DNA of 64,000 nucleotides, from assembly GCA_011503125.2 (NCBI GenBank), contig WWBZ02000051.1, positions 1,612,001 to 1,676,000 of the forward strand, in the 5' to 3' direction. Source of the stretch: Botryosphaeria dothidea. Its lineage: Eukaryota; Ascomycota; Dothideomycetes; Botryosphaeriales; Botryosphaeriaceae. Of the stretch, positions 31,688-42,630 are shown in pieces. A program made the translations under genes and the position numbers. The notes under the pieces were generated by a model. The model made no database searches. It had not been told where the DNA came from and worked only from the letters and a program-made list of their open reading frames with translations. Position 1 is the stretch's first letter; the number at the start of each line of letters is the position of its first letter.

Positions 31688-34041
31688 CTATGGTATCGAC
31701 ATTGGGCTGTCCACATTCGGCAAACTTCTGGACTCGGGAGGCCCAACTGCAATGCCATTCACTTCATCCTCTTTCCACTGCTCACCACCGAGACCCAGAG
31801 TCCAAATGACCTCTATCTGCTTGATCAGCTCCTCGAGGCTGCTTCCGTCTCGCAGGAGTTTTGACGAGCCCAGGGGCGCAGCGCCCAGGAGATTCTCCTG
31901 TTTCAACACAGGCGTGCCTCCCTGATGTGTGGTATGTCGTCGGACAGCTTGGCGCAAACGGGTGACGATTTCGGTATCGCGACGTGTGAGTGGTCCATAC
32001 GCTGGCGAGGCAAGCATGGTCAACCAGCCCATCATAGTTCGAGCAAGTTCCACGGCAACGTAATAGACAGAGAGACTAAGAACGTGAGAGGCGTATGCTG
32101 CAATCTGTTTTCGTTAGATCTTTTATTAATAAGACGGCTTGAGAAATAGTCAGTGGTATCATGGGATTTACCTCGTGGAAGCCGAGCTTGGAGATGCTAG
32201 TAAACATCGCGGACGCGCAATCGATAGGTTTGTATGTCCAATCCGGTCGGTCGCGCAAGGTGTTGTGGTTCTTGTGAAGCTTGGTGGTGATAAATTGATG
32301 CAGAAAAATATTCTCGATGCGCGGATGCGCCGGCATGGTGGAGTCCCACAGGCATTCTGGGCTTGCCCACCACAGCTCTGTCCACAAGTTCAATGCACCA
32401 TCGATGCTCTCGCGCAGCCGGAATGTCGACATATTTCTGGTTTTCCAGCCTTCGACCGTAGTATAGTTTGTTGGAAGCTTTGCGGCAACGTTATACGAGT
32501 CCATAATGACGCATAGAAGGATCAGCTGTCCAAAGATGGTGGCCAGTTCGTAATCTGTGGAATATACGGTATCTTGAGATAGAATTGCATGTGCGGCGGT
32601 CGGGAAAATGATCTCAGACTTTTCTCGAAGCCCGAGAACCTCGACCTGGGTTTGCCACTCGGCCTCGGAGGTGGCTTCCCATATACTTTCGGGACAGGGA
32701 AGCGTCAACTCTATCGAATTGGCCAGGATTGGGGTGTCATGGCCGTAAAAAGTCGACTGCATGACGGAATTGACGAAGAAAGCAAACGCGGTCCTGGTTA
32801 GATGGTCAGCGCCGCCACAAGGCCGGTCGAGCGGTCGACGCACCTCTTGATTTCTTCTCGTAGTCTCCATCTGCCCCAGTCGTCATAGGTCAAGGGCGGA
32901 AGCGATGCTTGAACAAAATCAATGAGGGCCTGCCCTGTTCGTTAGCAAACTGAATGCAGTGGCTCAAAGATGATCCCACCTGGGCTACATTAAGCTTCTC
33001 ACGGCCAGCCCATCTCCGAGTCTCTTCGTTGCCATACCAGACGGCGAAGTCTATCAACAGGATCTTGGCCTGGAAACTTTGAAGACACGAAGTGGTCTGC
33101 TGCTCACTCAGTGTGGTTCCTAGATGTGCCGAGCTAGGCCCTACCATCTGAGTTTGACGTTGCAATGTTTCAGAGGCAAGCTTGTGCATCCTTGCGGCTT
33201 TTGATCGATACTCATCCAGGTAGAGCGAACCGGCCATGGCCATTGTATAGTACATGGCGGAGTTCTGGGTCAGGTACTCCTGCTCGCACGTCAGGTAGTG
33301 CAGGAAGGGGATGCGGGGTAGGAATCTTTGGCGAAACTTGTCGACGCATATTCGCATGTCCTGCTGGGTCATGGGCAGCACGGGCGGCTGGAATATGGAG
33401 GCGGTCAGGGGGAAAGAAGCATTCGGGGCGTGGGCAAGAGCCAGAGAGGGAGGGACCAGAGGGGAGGTGGTGGGATCAAAGGAGGGCATGACATAGTCCT
33501 GCCACGAGGGCATGATGTTGGGGTTGGCCAGGTGCATGCTGTACTCGGGCCATTCCTGGATGCCATAGTCCCACTCATTGGTCAGGTTGAAGGAGTCGCT
33601 GGTGTTGGTCAGGACGCCGGTCATCTGCAGGTCGGAGGGCGGCGACTGCGAGGCGGTGCTGCTGGCGGTGGCATGGTGCTGCGGGGGAGTGACGGTGTGG
33701 GAGGCGGAGGCGGAGACGGAGACGGGGCTCAGGGAGGGCAACGGCTCCTGAGGCGGAGTGGTGGAGTCCTGGACCTGCTGCTGGATGGGGCCGTGGGGGA
33801 TGGGGCCTCTCCTGGGCTTCCGCCTCCGCTTTAACGGGTTCGGCTGATGGACGAGCTTGTGTCGCTGCAGGACGTCCTTGCGGTGGAAGCGCATGCCGCA
33901 GCCATCGTGGTCGCACAGAAAGCGCGGGAAGCCATGGCTCAGCTCGTGGCGCCGCAGGTGGTCCTCGCGCTTGAACTGGTCGGAGCAGTGCTTGCACTTG
34001 TACCAGGCAGGCTCTTCGTGCGAGGGTGCTAAGGATGACAT
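31688..34041 (-). CDS. C2H2 zinc-finger transcription factor with fungal-specific regulatory domain
   Basis: Four exons (32980-34041, 32844-32929, 32172-32793, 31688-32104; introns 50, 50 and 67 bp) give 728 residues. Two tandem C2H2 fingers lie at the N-terminus: C16, C19, H32, H36 and C43, C48, H61, H65. A basic run (KRRRKPRRGP) after them is a likely nuclear signal, followed by a Pro/Ser-rich linker. The fungal-specific transcription factor domain starts near FLPRIPFLHYLT and continues through YDDWGRWRLREEIKRTAFAF (spanning an exon joint) and the PCPESIWEATSEAEWQ element typical of this fold. This is the C2H2-plus-Fungal_trans class; targets are unknown. The frame continues upstream with other ATGs; I chose MSSLAPSHEEP because it directly precedes the fingers. 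Confidence 0.86.
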
Positions 34042-35529
34042 AACTGGGGCGCGTCTAGCGGACAGGTACGGCGGAGGAGACGAGGGGCGGGCGGCGTTTT
34101 CTCCACGGCGGACGGCAGCGCTCGGCCAAGTGTCTATTTTGGGCGGCACTGGATCAACTGGATTAGCCTCACACACGGGCATGCGGACGGCCCGATCTTG
34201 CTTATCCAAGCCGGAGTTAGCTCCTGCACGACGCCCTAAAATAAAAGCCGCAGCACCAAGGACCAAGGCCGCAGCGGGCCCCAGATGCATGGTGGTGTCG
34301 CAGCCGCGGTCAGCTCGGGCCTGTGCGTGTGTTGCCGGCCAGCACCACATCCCGAGCGCCTGTTTAGGCCCGACTGCCGCTCAAGCCTTCGCCAAGCGCC
34401 GACAATGTTACGGCGGGGCTGCAATCCGGGGTCCATAAGTGCAGAGCCGCCCCAACTGCGCCGTCCGGCATGCTGTCCTCTCGATCCCGTTGAGCGAGCG
34501 CACCGCTGCCCACGCCGCCACTCCCCTCCCGCACCGCCGTCCGCGCTTGGCAACCGTCGTGACTTGTACCTCTGCACCCTTGCGCCTTTCTCTTGGCCTG
34601 CCCAGGACCACGCATACGCAGCAGCAATCCGGAGCAAAGACGCAGAGGCAACACGGCGGCAGGCAGTTGGGTCGGCGCGGCTTTCAGTAGTCTGGTTGCT
34701 TGCATGGCTCGGACAGCAAGGCAGCCCTTGCGTCGAGGGCCGGGCTGGTGGTGTGGAGTCATTTAGATTGGCGGAGAGCATCGGGTTTATTGCCACCATA
34801 TGGACGGTACTGTGTGTTGGTGGGCAAGCCTGACGGGCCTGGATGGACGGCAGTCGGCAGTTCTTGGAGGAGCAGGAGCCGACACGGACGCCTTATCGCG
34901 TGAAGATTTGGCTTTCTTCGCTGTTCGAGGTGAATACGGGGATTGGCAGGGCAGGTTGCACGGTAAGGCTGAGCGATCAGCAAAGGAACGATGCAGGGAC
35001 GCGGCCAAGGGCGCTAGCGGGGGCTGGTGTAGCCTAATTTTCGAGGCCGCTTTGCTTCGGCTCTCTTCGGCGACTTGTCCGTTCCGTCACTCTCACTCAC
35101 TCCGGCCCAGACGCGCACACAGATCCTACCATCTCAGCCATAGCTGCTGCCATCGTTCTCTTTGCTGCCGCTGCGACTCCCGCTCTTTTCGCTGCCGCCG
35201 TGCGAGTCAAAGCCGGACACACACGCCCACCCGCGCAATCATGGACTGACTCGTCTCGGACTTCTTTCGGCGACCTACTTTTTTTTCTTTCCGTCCGCTC
35301 TGATCATCGCTCCGCATCTCTCCATCTTGATCTCGCCCCGCTTCTCCCCGATATCTTTTCTCTGATTTTTTACCTGCTGCATCTTCAATAGCTCGCCCTT
35401 TCCGCTTGCACATTCCCCGGGTTTGCATCCCCACTCGAGACTCGAACACAGGCGTCCTCCGGCGCCTTTGTCAGCTGCCTACCAGCACACTGGTCTTCCA
35501 CAGAGGCCTTACCCGTCCCGTTGAGCGAC
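34042..35529. other. Divergent intergenic region, 1.5 kb
   Basis: Separates the transcription factor (-) from the PABA synthase (+) and must hold both promoters. The right 300 bp is a strongly CT-rich leader, common before fungal genes. No coding segment recognised. Confidence 0.5.
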
Positions 35530-38235
35530 ATGGACCATGATGGCATCTGTGCGGCACCCCGCATTCTGTTCATCGATGCCTACGACTCGTTTGCCAACAA
35601 CATCGTTGCCCTGTTGCAGCTTGAGCTCGGCGCCCGTGTCACCACCATCCACATCGATGACCCAAACTTTACCCACCGCCCACCCCAAGATTTCTATCTT
35701 TACTTGCATGCTTTCGATGCCGTCGTTGCCGGTCCTGGCCCCGGCACAGTAGCCAACCCTCGCGATACCGGCCTGATTTCCGCCTTGTGGTCTCTACCTG
35801 GCCATCATCTTCTACCTGTCCTTGGAATATGCCTGGGCTTTCAAGGCCTTGCCTATGCTCATGGCGCTGACGTCCAAAGGCTCCCCGAACCGCGCCATGG
35901 AATTGTCACCAACGTCCTCCATAGAGGTTCTTCTCTTTTTGATGGTCTGCAACAAGTAAACGCAACCCAATATCACTCTCTTCATGTCAACCTGGGCTTT
36001 CCGTCCATCCAAGCGAGCTCCAATTGCTTTCCGGAAGACCTCTGGGCACCTTCTCCACGGTGTCCAGATTTAAGGCCTTTAGCTTGGGACTGCGACAGCT
36101 TTGAGAACGGCCCCGTGCTAATGTCAGTGAGGCACAACACTAAACCTTTCTGGGGCGTCCAATATCATCCCGAGTCTATCTGCACAGATCCTGAAGGCGC
36201 CAAAATAATTCAAAATTGGTGGAATCAGGCAAGGTCCTGGTTATCATCTTACCGCCCTCGCCACCTCCGCGCGACGTCATTGGACAGCCCGAAGAAACTG
36301 AGGAAGCTATCGACCGTTGGCCCCGAAGTCCAGAAGAGCGTGCCCGATCACATCCCAAGCGCTTGGAACCACCTATCTTGTTCATTGCTTCAAAGCTCTC
36401 TAATTAACCGCCCCGGTATCCCTGTCGCTTACGAATGTCTCTATTCCCCTCAGGCCGACGTTCGCCGTATCTGCGAGCTGCTTGGAATACCTGGCGACGA
36501 GGCCGTCGTACTGGAATCTGGCCTGAACAGACGGAATCAGCCTGTTCGTGCAGAGACTGGAAATAAGTCGATCATTGGCTGTCTGGAAAAAGAAAGGAAT
36601 TTACGGGTGGAATACTTTGTGGACGGCCATGTTTTGGAGCTCTGGTCCGGACGAGAGCTCATCCATCGGGATGACAGAACGGATATCTGGTCCTATCTCA
36701 AACATCTGATGACTATCACACGCGTGGCTGAAGGGCCCGTGGATTCGCCATTCTGGGGCGGCATGATTGGTTTTACGTCGTACGAGGCCGGACTCGAAAC
36801 TATCAATGTAAAGCCAACCCCAGTTCCTGGACGACCGCAAGCTTCGGGCAATTTCCGTAAGCCGGATCTTTCTTTCGCATTCGTTACACGAAGCGTTGTA
36901 GTCGACCATGTCTCGCACAAAGTTTATGTCCAAAGCGTTCGCGACGGTGATTCCAGCTGGGTGCGGTCGACAACCAGCGCGATTAGCGCACTGGCTTCCC
37001 AACCGCCTCCCAAGCCCACTGTCGCCGAATTTCCGTCTCTCCTTGCTTGTTCCTCTGTCACTATTCCCACTCAGCCTTCATACGAAGGCAAAGTCCGCAG
37101 CTGTCAGGAATCCATTCGCGCAGGAGACTCTTACGAACTCTGTCTCACTTCTCAGACCACCATCTCTCTCCCTCCTTCGCCCTCTGCCGCCTTTCCATGG
37201 TATCTCTATACCCGCTTACGTCATCTCAACCCGGCTCCCTTCGGCGCCTACATCCGCCTCGGTCCACCTGGTGCCGGCGTCAATATCATCAGCAGCAGCC
37301 CTGAACGATTCCTTTCCTGGACCCGCCAAGGTCTGTGCCAGTACCGACCAATCAAAGGCACAGTGCGAAAGGAGGCTGGAGTGACGCGGGCTGATGCGGA
37401 GCGCACTCTGAACAGCTCAAAGGAACGTGCCGAGAACCTGATGATTGTTGATCTAGTACGGCATGATTTACACGGCGTGGTCGGAGCAGGAAACGTGCGG
37501 GTGAGCAAGTTGATGGGTGTGGAAGAGTACGAGACGGTATGGCAGCTTGTCAGCGTCATTGAAGGCGATCTCACCGGATCGTGGGCGCGGGAACAGCTAG
37601 GTGCGTCTAAGCATCGTTCTGAACATCTACCACCTCAAAGTCCTGCTGCGGCTTCTACCGCCGCTGCCACCACATCCGACGACGAGGATTCGGATCATCT
37701 CAGCGCCGCCGCTTCTTCGTCATCTTCATCCCTCGCCGCATCGCCTTCCCTGTCTCCGTGTCCTGGTCTTTCGGCATCTCACCCGCTACATTCATCCTCC
37801 CAAACCCTTCCACGACCTCGGGCAAGACAAGAGAAGTCGAAACACCAAGAGAAACATCCACAGTCGGATACACGGCCATCCGCCTCAGGGATCGACATAC
37901 TCCATGCTTCCCTCCCGCCCGGTTCCATGACCGGCGCGCCCAAGAAGCGGTCGTGCGAGCTACTGCACGCCATCGAGGAAGGCCAGCCACGCGGCATATA
38001 TTCGGGCGTGCTGGGCTACCTGGATGTTGGCGGCGGTGGTGACTTCTCCGTCGTTATCCGCACGGCTTGGCGATGGGATGAGGAGCGTGCAGGAGACGGC
38101 AAGGAGGTTTGGAGAGTTGGTGCGGGTGGCGCTGTTACGGCGCAAAGTACACCGGAAGGGGAGTATGGAGAGATGCTGGTGAAGCTGGAGAGCGCATTGA
38201 GGGTGTTTGATGGTAGTGTTCAAGTGGATGATTGA
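35530..38235 (+). CDS. ABZ1: Aminodeoxychorismate synthase (bifunctional PABA synthase)
   Basis: Single open frame of 901 residues from MDHDGICAAP. Converts chorismate and glutamine to 4-amino-4-deoxychorismate for p-aminobenzoate and folate synthesis. The N-terminal class I glutamine amidotransferase has the start ILFIDAYDSFANNI, the nucleophile C101 in GICLGFQG, and the H213/E215 pair in QYHPES. The C-terminal chorismate-binding domain shows SYELCLTSQT, PFGAYIRLG, SSSPERFL, KGTVRKEAG, ENLMIVDLVRHDL and PPGSMTGAPKKRSCE. Known as pabaA in Aspergillus. Odd: about 95 Ser/Ala/Pro-rich residues (around 691-786) separate SVIEGDL from PPGSMTG, with a donor GTGCGT at 37601 and an acceptor CAG at 37888 enclosing exactly 288 nt (3n), so this may be an intron that happens to be open. 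Confidence 0.95.
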   Translation: MDHDGICAAPRILFIDAYDSFANNIVALLQLELGARVTTIHIDDPNFTHRPPQDFYLYLHAFDAVVAGPGPGTVANPRDTGLISALWSLPGHHLLPVLGICLGFQGLAYAHGADVQRLPEPRHGIVTNVLHRGSSLFDGLQQVNATQYHSLHVNLGFPSIQASSNCFPEDLWAPSPRCPDLRPLAWDCDSFENGPVLMSVRHNTKPFWGVQYHPESICTDPEGAKIIQNWWNQARSWLSSYRPRHLRATSLDSPKKLRKLSTVGPEVQKSVPDHIPSAWNHLSCSLLQSSLINRPGIPVAYECLYSPQADVRRICELLGIPGDEAVVLESGLNRRNQPVRAETGNKSIIGCLEKERNLRVEYFVDGHVLELWSGRELIHRDDRTDIWSYLKHLMTITRVAEGPVDSPFWGGMIGFTSYEAGLETINVKPTPVPGRPQASGNFRKPDLSFAFVTRSVVVDHVSHKVYVQSVRDGDSSWVRSTTSAISALASQPPPKPTVAEFPSLLACSSVTIPTQPSYEGKVRSCQESIRAGDSYELCLTSQTTISLPPSPSAAFPWYLYTRLRHLNPAPFGAYIRLGPPGAGVNIISSSPERFLSWTRQGLCQYRPIKGTVRKEAGVTRADAERTLNSSKERAENLMIVDLVRHDLHGVVGAGNVRVSKLMGVEEYETVWQLVSVIEGDLTGSWAREQLGASKHRSEHLPPQSPAAASTAAATTSDDEDSDHLSAAASSSSSSLAASPSLSPCPGLSASHPLHSSSQTLPRPRARQEKSKHQEKHPQSDTRPSASGIDILHASLPPGSMTGAPKKRSCELLHAIEEGQPRGIYSGVLGYLDVGGGGDFSVVIRTAWRWDEERAGDGKEVWRVGAGGAVTAQSTPEGEYGEMLVKLESALRVFDGSVQVDD

Positions 38236-39402
38236 TTGGGTGAGTATTTTGGGATCAAGATGACTGGTTCAACACTGTTTGGAAACTTGGACGATCTAAC
38301 TGGGCCAAAAGAGGGCCCGGGGAAAACGAGCTACCTATGCATTTGGATTTGGTCCACTGATGCAACTGCTTCAACAATTCTTGGTTGTATTCTATTTCAC
38401 CGGCTGGAATTGTGTGAGGCGTCTTAGTGGTATTTGGATCAGCCACCAGGATATTTTTTTGGCATTCAACAGCGAGCATTGCGACAGGTCTCAGGTACTT
38501 AGATGATTGGAATGAGCTCAACGCTCACGGTGGCACTCTGGGTCCATGTTTTTATGGACTTTGGCGCTCTCATGTATTTTTTTTTTCTGGATTAGTCGGT
38601 AGGGTTCCAGTTGGAAGAGTCTGAAGTGAAACACCGCATGTTATACTCCTGCAAGTAAGTACTACTGACGCACACGTCACAGCTGTCACAGCCGCCACAT
38701 CCGGTGCTGAGTGATGGATTTACTGATCAGTACTTAAGCCTCGGCTGCGAGTCAGCCGATGATTGGTTAGCGAGGCTGGTGATGATCCAGGCTATCGCCG
38801 GGAATCGCTATTGACCTCATCGATCGGCCTGCATTGCTGATCAAGCGATTCGCATAACCGGGATCGCGGATTCCAAATCAACAAGACCTGTATCCGAGTT
38901 CTCCTGTCAATGGTGAATATCGGATTTGGGGACGTCGAAGCTCTGCAGACTTGAGCGTACTGATTCGTGCTGTAAACGGCAGTCGAATAGGAGCAAGGTA
39001 GCGACTTCGAATCGATAAACGGCCTTTCGTGAGAAGACTATGCGCATTGGTGGCGTTCACTAGCACTGTCAACCACGTGGGTGACCAAGAAGGATAGGGG
39101 GAAACGAGGGCCAAGCTTTCCGCTGACAGGTATAAGGCCGGGAAATACTCCATCGGGGACTGCCACGACTCAGAATCCTTATACATCCCATCTCAGATCG
39201 CGCGACGGGGGTCCGGGCAATTAGAGCAACCCTCGGGACGTGGTCCCAGCTTCATTCGCATCCGCACATCATCATTTCTTCGCCGGATACACTCACACGT
39301 CAGATCCGGGAGGGCCATTTTAGCTATGATGGCCCTCATGGTTCGTCTCCAAGGCTGCGGCCCCTCGACTCGCAAGAACCGACCAGATTCGCTCTCTTCA
39401 AC
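38236..39402. other. Intergenic region
   Basis: 1.2 kb with no recognisable gene. Promoter of the secreted hydrolase lies at the right end. Confidence 0.5.
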
Positions 39403-40584
39403 ATGCCTTCGCTCGCTTCATCCCTCCGCACCGCTTTCCTTCTCCATGCAGGTCTCAGCGCCGCCGCTCCCGCGAAACGCAGCGGGCCGACGTGCTCGGA
39501 CATCAACCTCTCCGTCACCATCAGCGCCGAGAACAGGGTGATTCCGGACTACCTCCTCTCCGGCCTCACATCCACCACTCTGAGCCTCGCAGGCGTCGAA
39601 CAGCTGCTCAATGGCGTCGGCAATGAACTGCAGCTCGCCATCGTGAACGGCACATACAACATCGCCGGCCGCTTCTGCGAGCCCGAAGTCCACATTCCCG
39701 GCCGCTCCGACACCATTCAGCTGCTCGTCCACGGCATCACCTACGACCGCAACTACTGGTCCGGCGGCGGCAGCCTCACCGGCTGGGAGGGCTCCGACTA
39801 CTCCTGGCTGGCGCATGCCTCGGCCCAAGGCTACCCAACCCTCTCCATCGACCGCCTGGGCAACGGCCTCTCCGACCACCCGGACCCGATCACCGTCGTC
39901 CAGAAGCCCGCCCATGTCGAAGTCGCCCACCAGGTCGTGCAGGCCCTGCGCTTCGGCGCCGTCGGCGGCCGCACCTTCAACAAGATCGCGTATGTCGGCC
40001 ACTCGTACGGCTCGCTGATCGGCAACACGCTGGCCGCGCGCTACCCGGCAGACGTCGACGCGGTCATCCTGACGGGCTTCACGAACGCCCTCAAGCAGGC
40101 CATCGCGGGCGTGGTTGTCTCTCCACTGGGCGCCCCCGCCGGCCTCGTCGACAACGACCGCTTCGGCAACCTGACGCTGGGGTACATGGCAATGTCGAAC
40201 GAAATCGGCGCGCGCGGCGTCTTCTACACCAACACCGAGTCCGAGTGGGATGCGTCCATCGTGCACCGCGACTGGCTCGACCGCGGCACCTACACGCTCG
40301 GCGAGGCCGTCAGCACCTTCTTCGTCAACGACGTCGCCGCGGACTTCGACAAGCCCCTCCTCATCCTCACCGGCCATAAGGACCAGATCTTCTGCGGCGT
40401 GGCCCTGCCGCTGCTGGGCGAGGCCGATTGCACCGGCTACTTCGAGCGGACGCGTGCCTTGTTCCCCGTGGCTGATTACCACACGAAGGATATTGCCAAC
40501 ACGGGCCATTGCTTGAACTTCCATTACTCGGCCAATGAGACGTTTGCTGCTGCTCATGACTTCTTGGATGGTGCCGGATTTTAA
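39403..40584 (+). CDS. Secreted alpha/beta-hydrolase
   Basis: Single exon, 393 residues. The N-terminus MPSLASSLRTAFLLHAGLSAAAPA is a signal peptide ending in A-x-A, so the enzyme should be exported. The alpha/beta hydrolase fold is shown by the strand motif LLVHGITYDRNYWS, SIDRLGNGLSDHP, and a catalytic triad S201 in GHSYGS, D327 in TGHKDQIF and H369 in NTGHCLNFH. Cysteines near the termini (TCSD, RFCEPE, IFCGV, DCTGY, GHCLNF) suggest disulfides. The family comprises many uncharacterised secreted fungal esterases; substrate unknown. GC3 is very high compared with flanking DNA, and the antisense strand is open for more than 400 codons purely because of that. It is convergent with the glyoxalase-fold gene, 301 bp apart. 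Confidence 0.85.
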   Translation: MPSLASSLRTAFLLHAGLSAAAPAKRSGPTCSDINLSVTISAENRVIPDYLLSGLTSTTLSLAGVEQLLNGVGNELQLAIVNGTYNIAGRFCEPEVHIPGRSDTIQLLVHGITYDRNYWSGGGSLTGWEGSDYSWLAHASAQGYPTLSIDRLGNGLSDHPDPITVVQKPAHVEVAHQVVQALRFGAVGGRTFNKIAYVGHSYGSLIGNTLAARYPADVDAVILTGFTNALKQAIAGVVVSPLGAPAGLVDNDRFGNLTLGYMAMSNEIGARGVFYTNTESEWDASIVHRDWLDRGTYTLGEAVSTFFVNDVAADFDKPLLILTGHKDQIFCGVALPLLGEADCTGYFERTRALFPVADYHTKDIANTGHCLNFHYSANETFAAAHDFLDGAGF

Positions 40585-40885
40585 GGGAGCGGGAGTGCTC
40601 TTGTTTGTAGTAGTGTTTAGTGTTAATAAACAAAGATATCCAGTATGTCTTGAATTGGAATGCACTTGGCAGTAATATGCCCGTTCCTGTCCCGCTCCAG
40701 ACGCAATTAACAGACCCACACAAGTAAACCGGCTGCACGTGTCTTGAGACCTCCGAGGCCGCATTCAAATGTCATTCAGAGAAAGGATCCACGCAAACAG
40801 GAAGAATCGAAGTTGATTTCGTAAAAACATCCAAAAAAGGGAGAGTCAAGAAGTAGTGAATCTCAACCTCCGTTCCTTTGATAAA
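40585..40885. other. Convergent 3' intergenic region
   Basis: Short region holding two 3' ends; includes AATAAA-like TTAATAAACAAAG at about 40623. Nothing else. Confidence 0.45.
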
Positions 40886-41526
40886 CTACTTTACTAACGG
40901 TACGTTCATCAGATCTCTTGGGCCGATATTCGGCCTCTTCAGGATCGACTCGACGCTCTCTCCGCTCTCGAGCTTCTTGATGGTCTCCTCCGGGTCAAAG
41001 TCGACGCCGATGGGATTCTCTGCGAACTCCGGCTTCTGCAGAAACGCCGTCGCCTCCTCGGCGTCGTCGAACACGTCGACCTGCGTCTCGAGGTTGTTGC
41101 CGTCCGGGTCGCGGTAGTAGATGCTGAGCGTCGGGCCGTGGTTGACGCACCAGATGGGCTCGATGCCCAGCGCCTTGCGCTGGGTGTACGCGCCGAGGAG
41201 ATCCTGCACCGTAGCGAAGGTGAAGGCGATGTGCTGAGGGACGTCAGGCACGCGGTTGATGTTGAGGGAAACGGCGTTCTTACCTCGAGACCAGAAGTCT
41301 TGCCATCCTTCGGCCCGAGCTCCGGAATGGCGGCGAGGGCGATGCGGTGGTGCTCGTCGTCGTAGGTGATGAAAGAGAGGAACTCGTTCTCGTACGACGC
41401 CGTGCCGCCCAGGAACGTCTTGTAGAAGTCGACCATCTTGGGATACATCTCGGCGCGCGTGCGGAGCACGACGTGGGCGAGCTTCACGGGCGAGATGACC
41501 TTGATGTTTTTGCCGGTTGTGCTCAT
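40886..41526 (-). CDS. Glyoxalase / extradiol-dioxygenase-fold (VOC) protein
   Basis: Exons 41284-41526 and 40886-41233 (50 bp intron) give 196 residues. The vicinal oxygen chelate fold appears as two beta-alpha-beta-beta-beta halves: VKLAHVVLRTRAEMYPKMVDFYKTFLG with FITYDDEHHRIALAAIP, and HIAFTFATVQDLLGAY with GIEPIWCVNHGPTLSIYYRDPDGNN. The first His of LAHVVL and that of HIAFTF, and a Glu in NNLETQVD, are the candidate metal ligands, as in the type I extradiol dioxygenase-like subgroup. These proteins open or rearrange small substrates around a divalent metal; the substrate is unknown. No targeting signal seen. No tightly linked pathway genes. Confidence 0.85.
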
Positions 41527-42630
41527 TGTTGCTGTTGGTATTTGGTTCTTCCAACGTGAATTCCGAATTGAAGCGGCGTTCGCTTGATATAATCGCTCAG
41601 ATCCCTCGCTCTCGGGCTGACCCGAGCCCGGTTTGCCTAAAACCGAACCAATCCTAGTGGCTCACACTCGGCTTATGTGAGATGGCGCTCACCCCTCATC
41701 AATGCTCAGGTCAGTGGGAGGTTCTCGCCTCTGGCTGTGGATCTATTCCGCCCTGGAATAGTCAGCCTTTGTGTGCCTCAGGCGTTCCCAATGGCCAGAT
41801 CACGGTTTTTTGGGGTGTTAGAACAAGCACTTACACCAATCCCAAGCTTATGTGGAGTAACATCCGGTAGAGACTTTCAACCCACTTGTGCCTGAAGGAA
41901 AACTATTCGCCGCTTTAGGGCAAAGCCCATTACGACGAAAAATAAACGAAGAGGTGAAATATGTGACCAGACGCGGCGCCCTACCTTCAACCCCTCATAG
42001 TGAATCATCGAATACGGACTGTCTGAATCCAACTTGTTGAAACTGAAGCTAACAAGGAGACAGACAACACCTCTCAAGCTCCGCTTATGCGAGGTGTGCC
42101 TCGAGAGTACCTCGTAGCGGCAGGGCTCAACGCAAGAAAAGGTCAGCTTATCCTTCTACAATCTGAACGTGAGAATCAATCCCATCTTGCTTTTTGTTGC
42201 ATAATCCATAAGATGCGACGCAACAAAGATTTTTCATCGTTCAATGCAAGATAGAGGAGATCATGGCCAAATCCGGGGTAAATGCCTTACGAATACACTT
42301 TGAGGAGTCTCCTGTTGGGGCCAAAATGCCCTCTGCTGACTTTCATGCAAGTGCCGCAGAAACGTCATATGTCTTGCGGCTGAAGTGGCGCATGTCCGAA
42401 ATCCCTCTTGGCCTCGCGCACGCAACTTCGCTCTTCCTCTGCCTCTTCTCCTAATGTTTCAGCGCATGCGACGATGCACATCGCCAGCCCTTCAGTGTCA
42501 CTTTGACTAAGGCATCCAGTCCCTCCATCTAGCATCAGAAGTATCTCTCCTTCAGATGTCGGATTCGTACACAATTAATTCCCATTAGCCCCTGCGCAGT
42601 CATAGGGCTGCAACGAGCACTCGGCTGCCT
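41527..42630. other. Intergenic region
   Basis: 1.1 kb without a recognised gene. Two short similar words containing CGCTTATG-like sequence occur 420 bp apart but are not convincing as a repeat. Confidence 0.4.

Noticed and set aside
39418..40764. 448-codon open frame antisense to the secreted hydrolase
   Set aside because: It is a compositional shadow of a GC3-rich gene; the sense strand carries a signal peptide and full catalytic triad, the antisense no motif and no ATG at its start.
41660..42105. Similar words CGGCTTATGTGAG and CCGCTTATGCGAG about 420 bp apart, as possible LTR or TIR ends
   Set aside because: Similarity stops after about 22 bases, no target duplication, no inverted partner.
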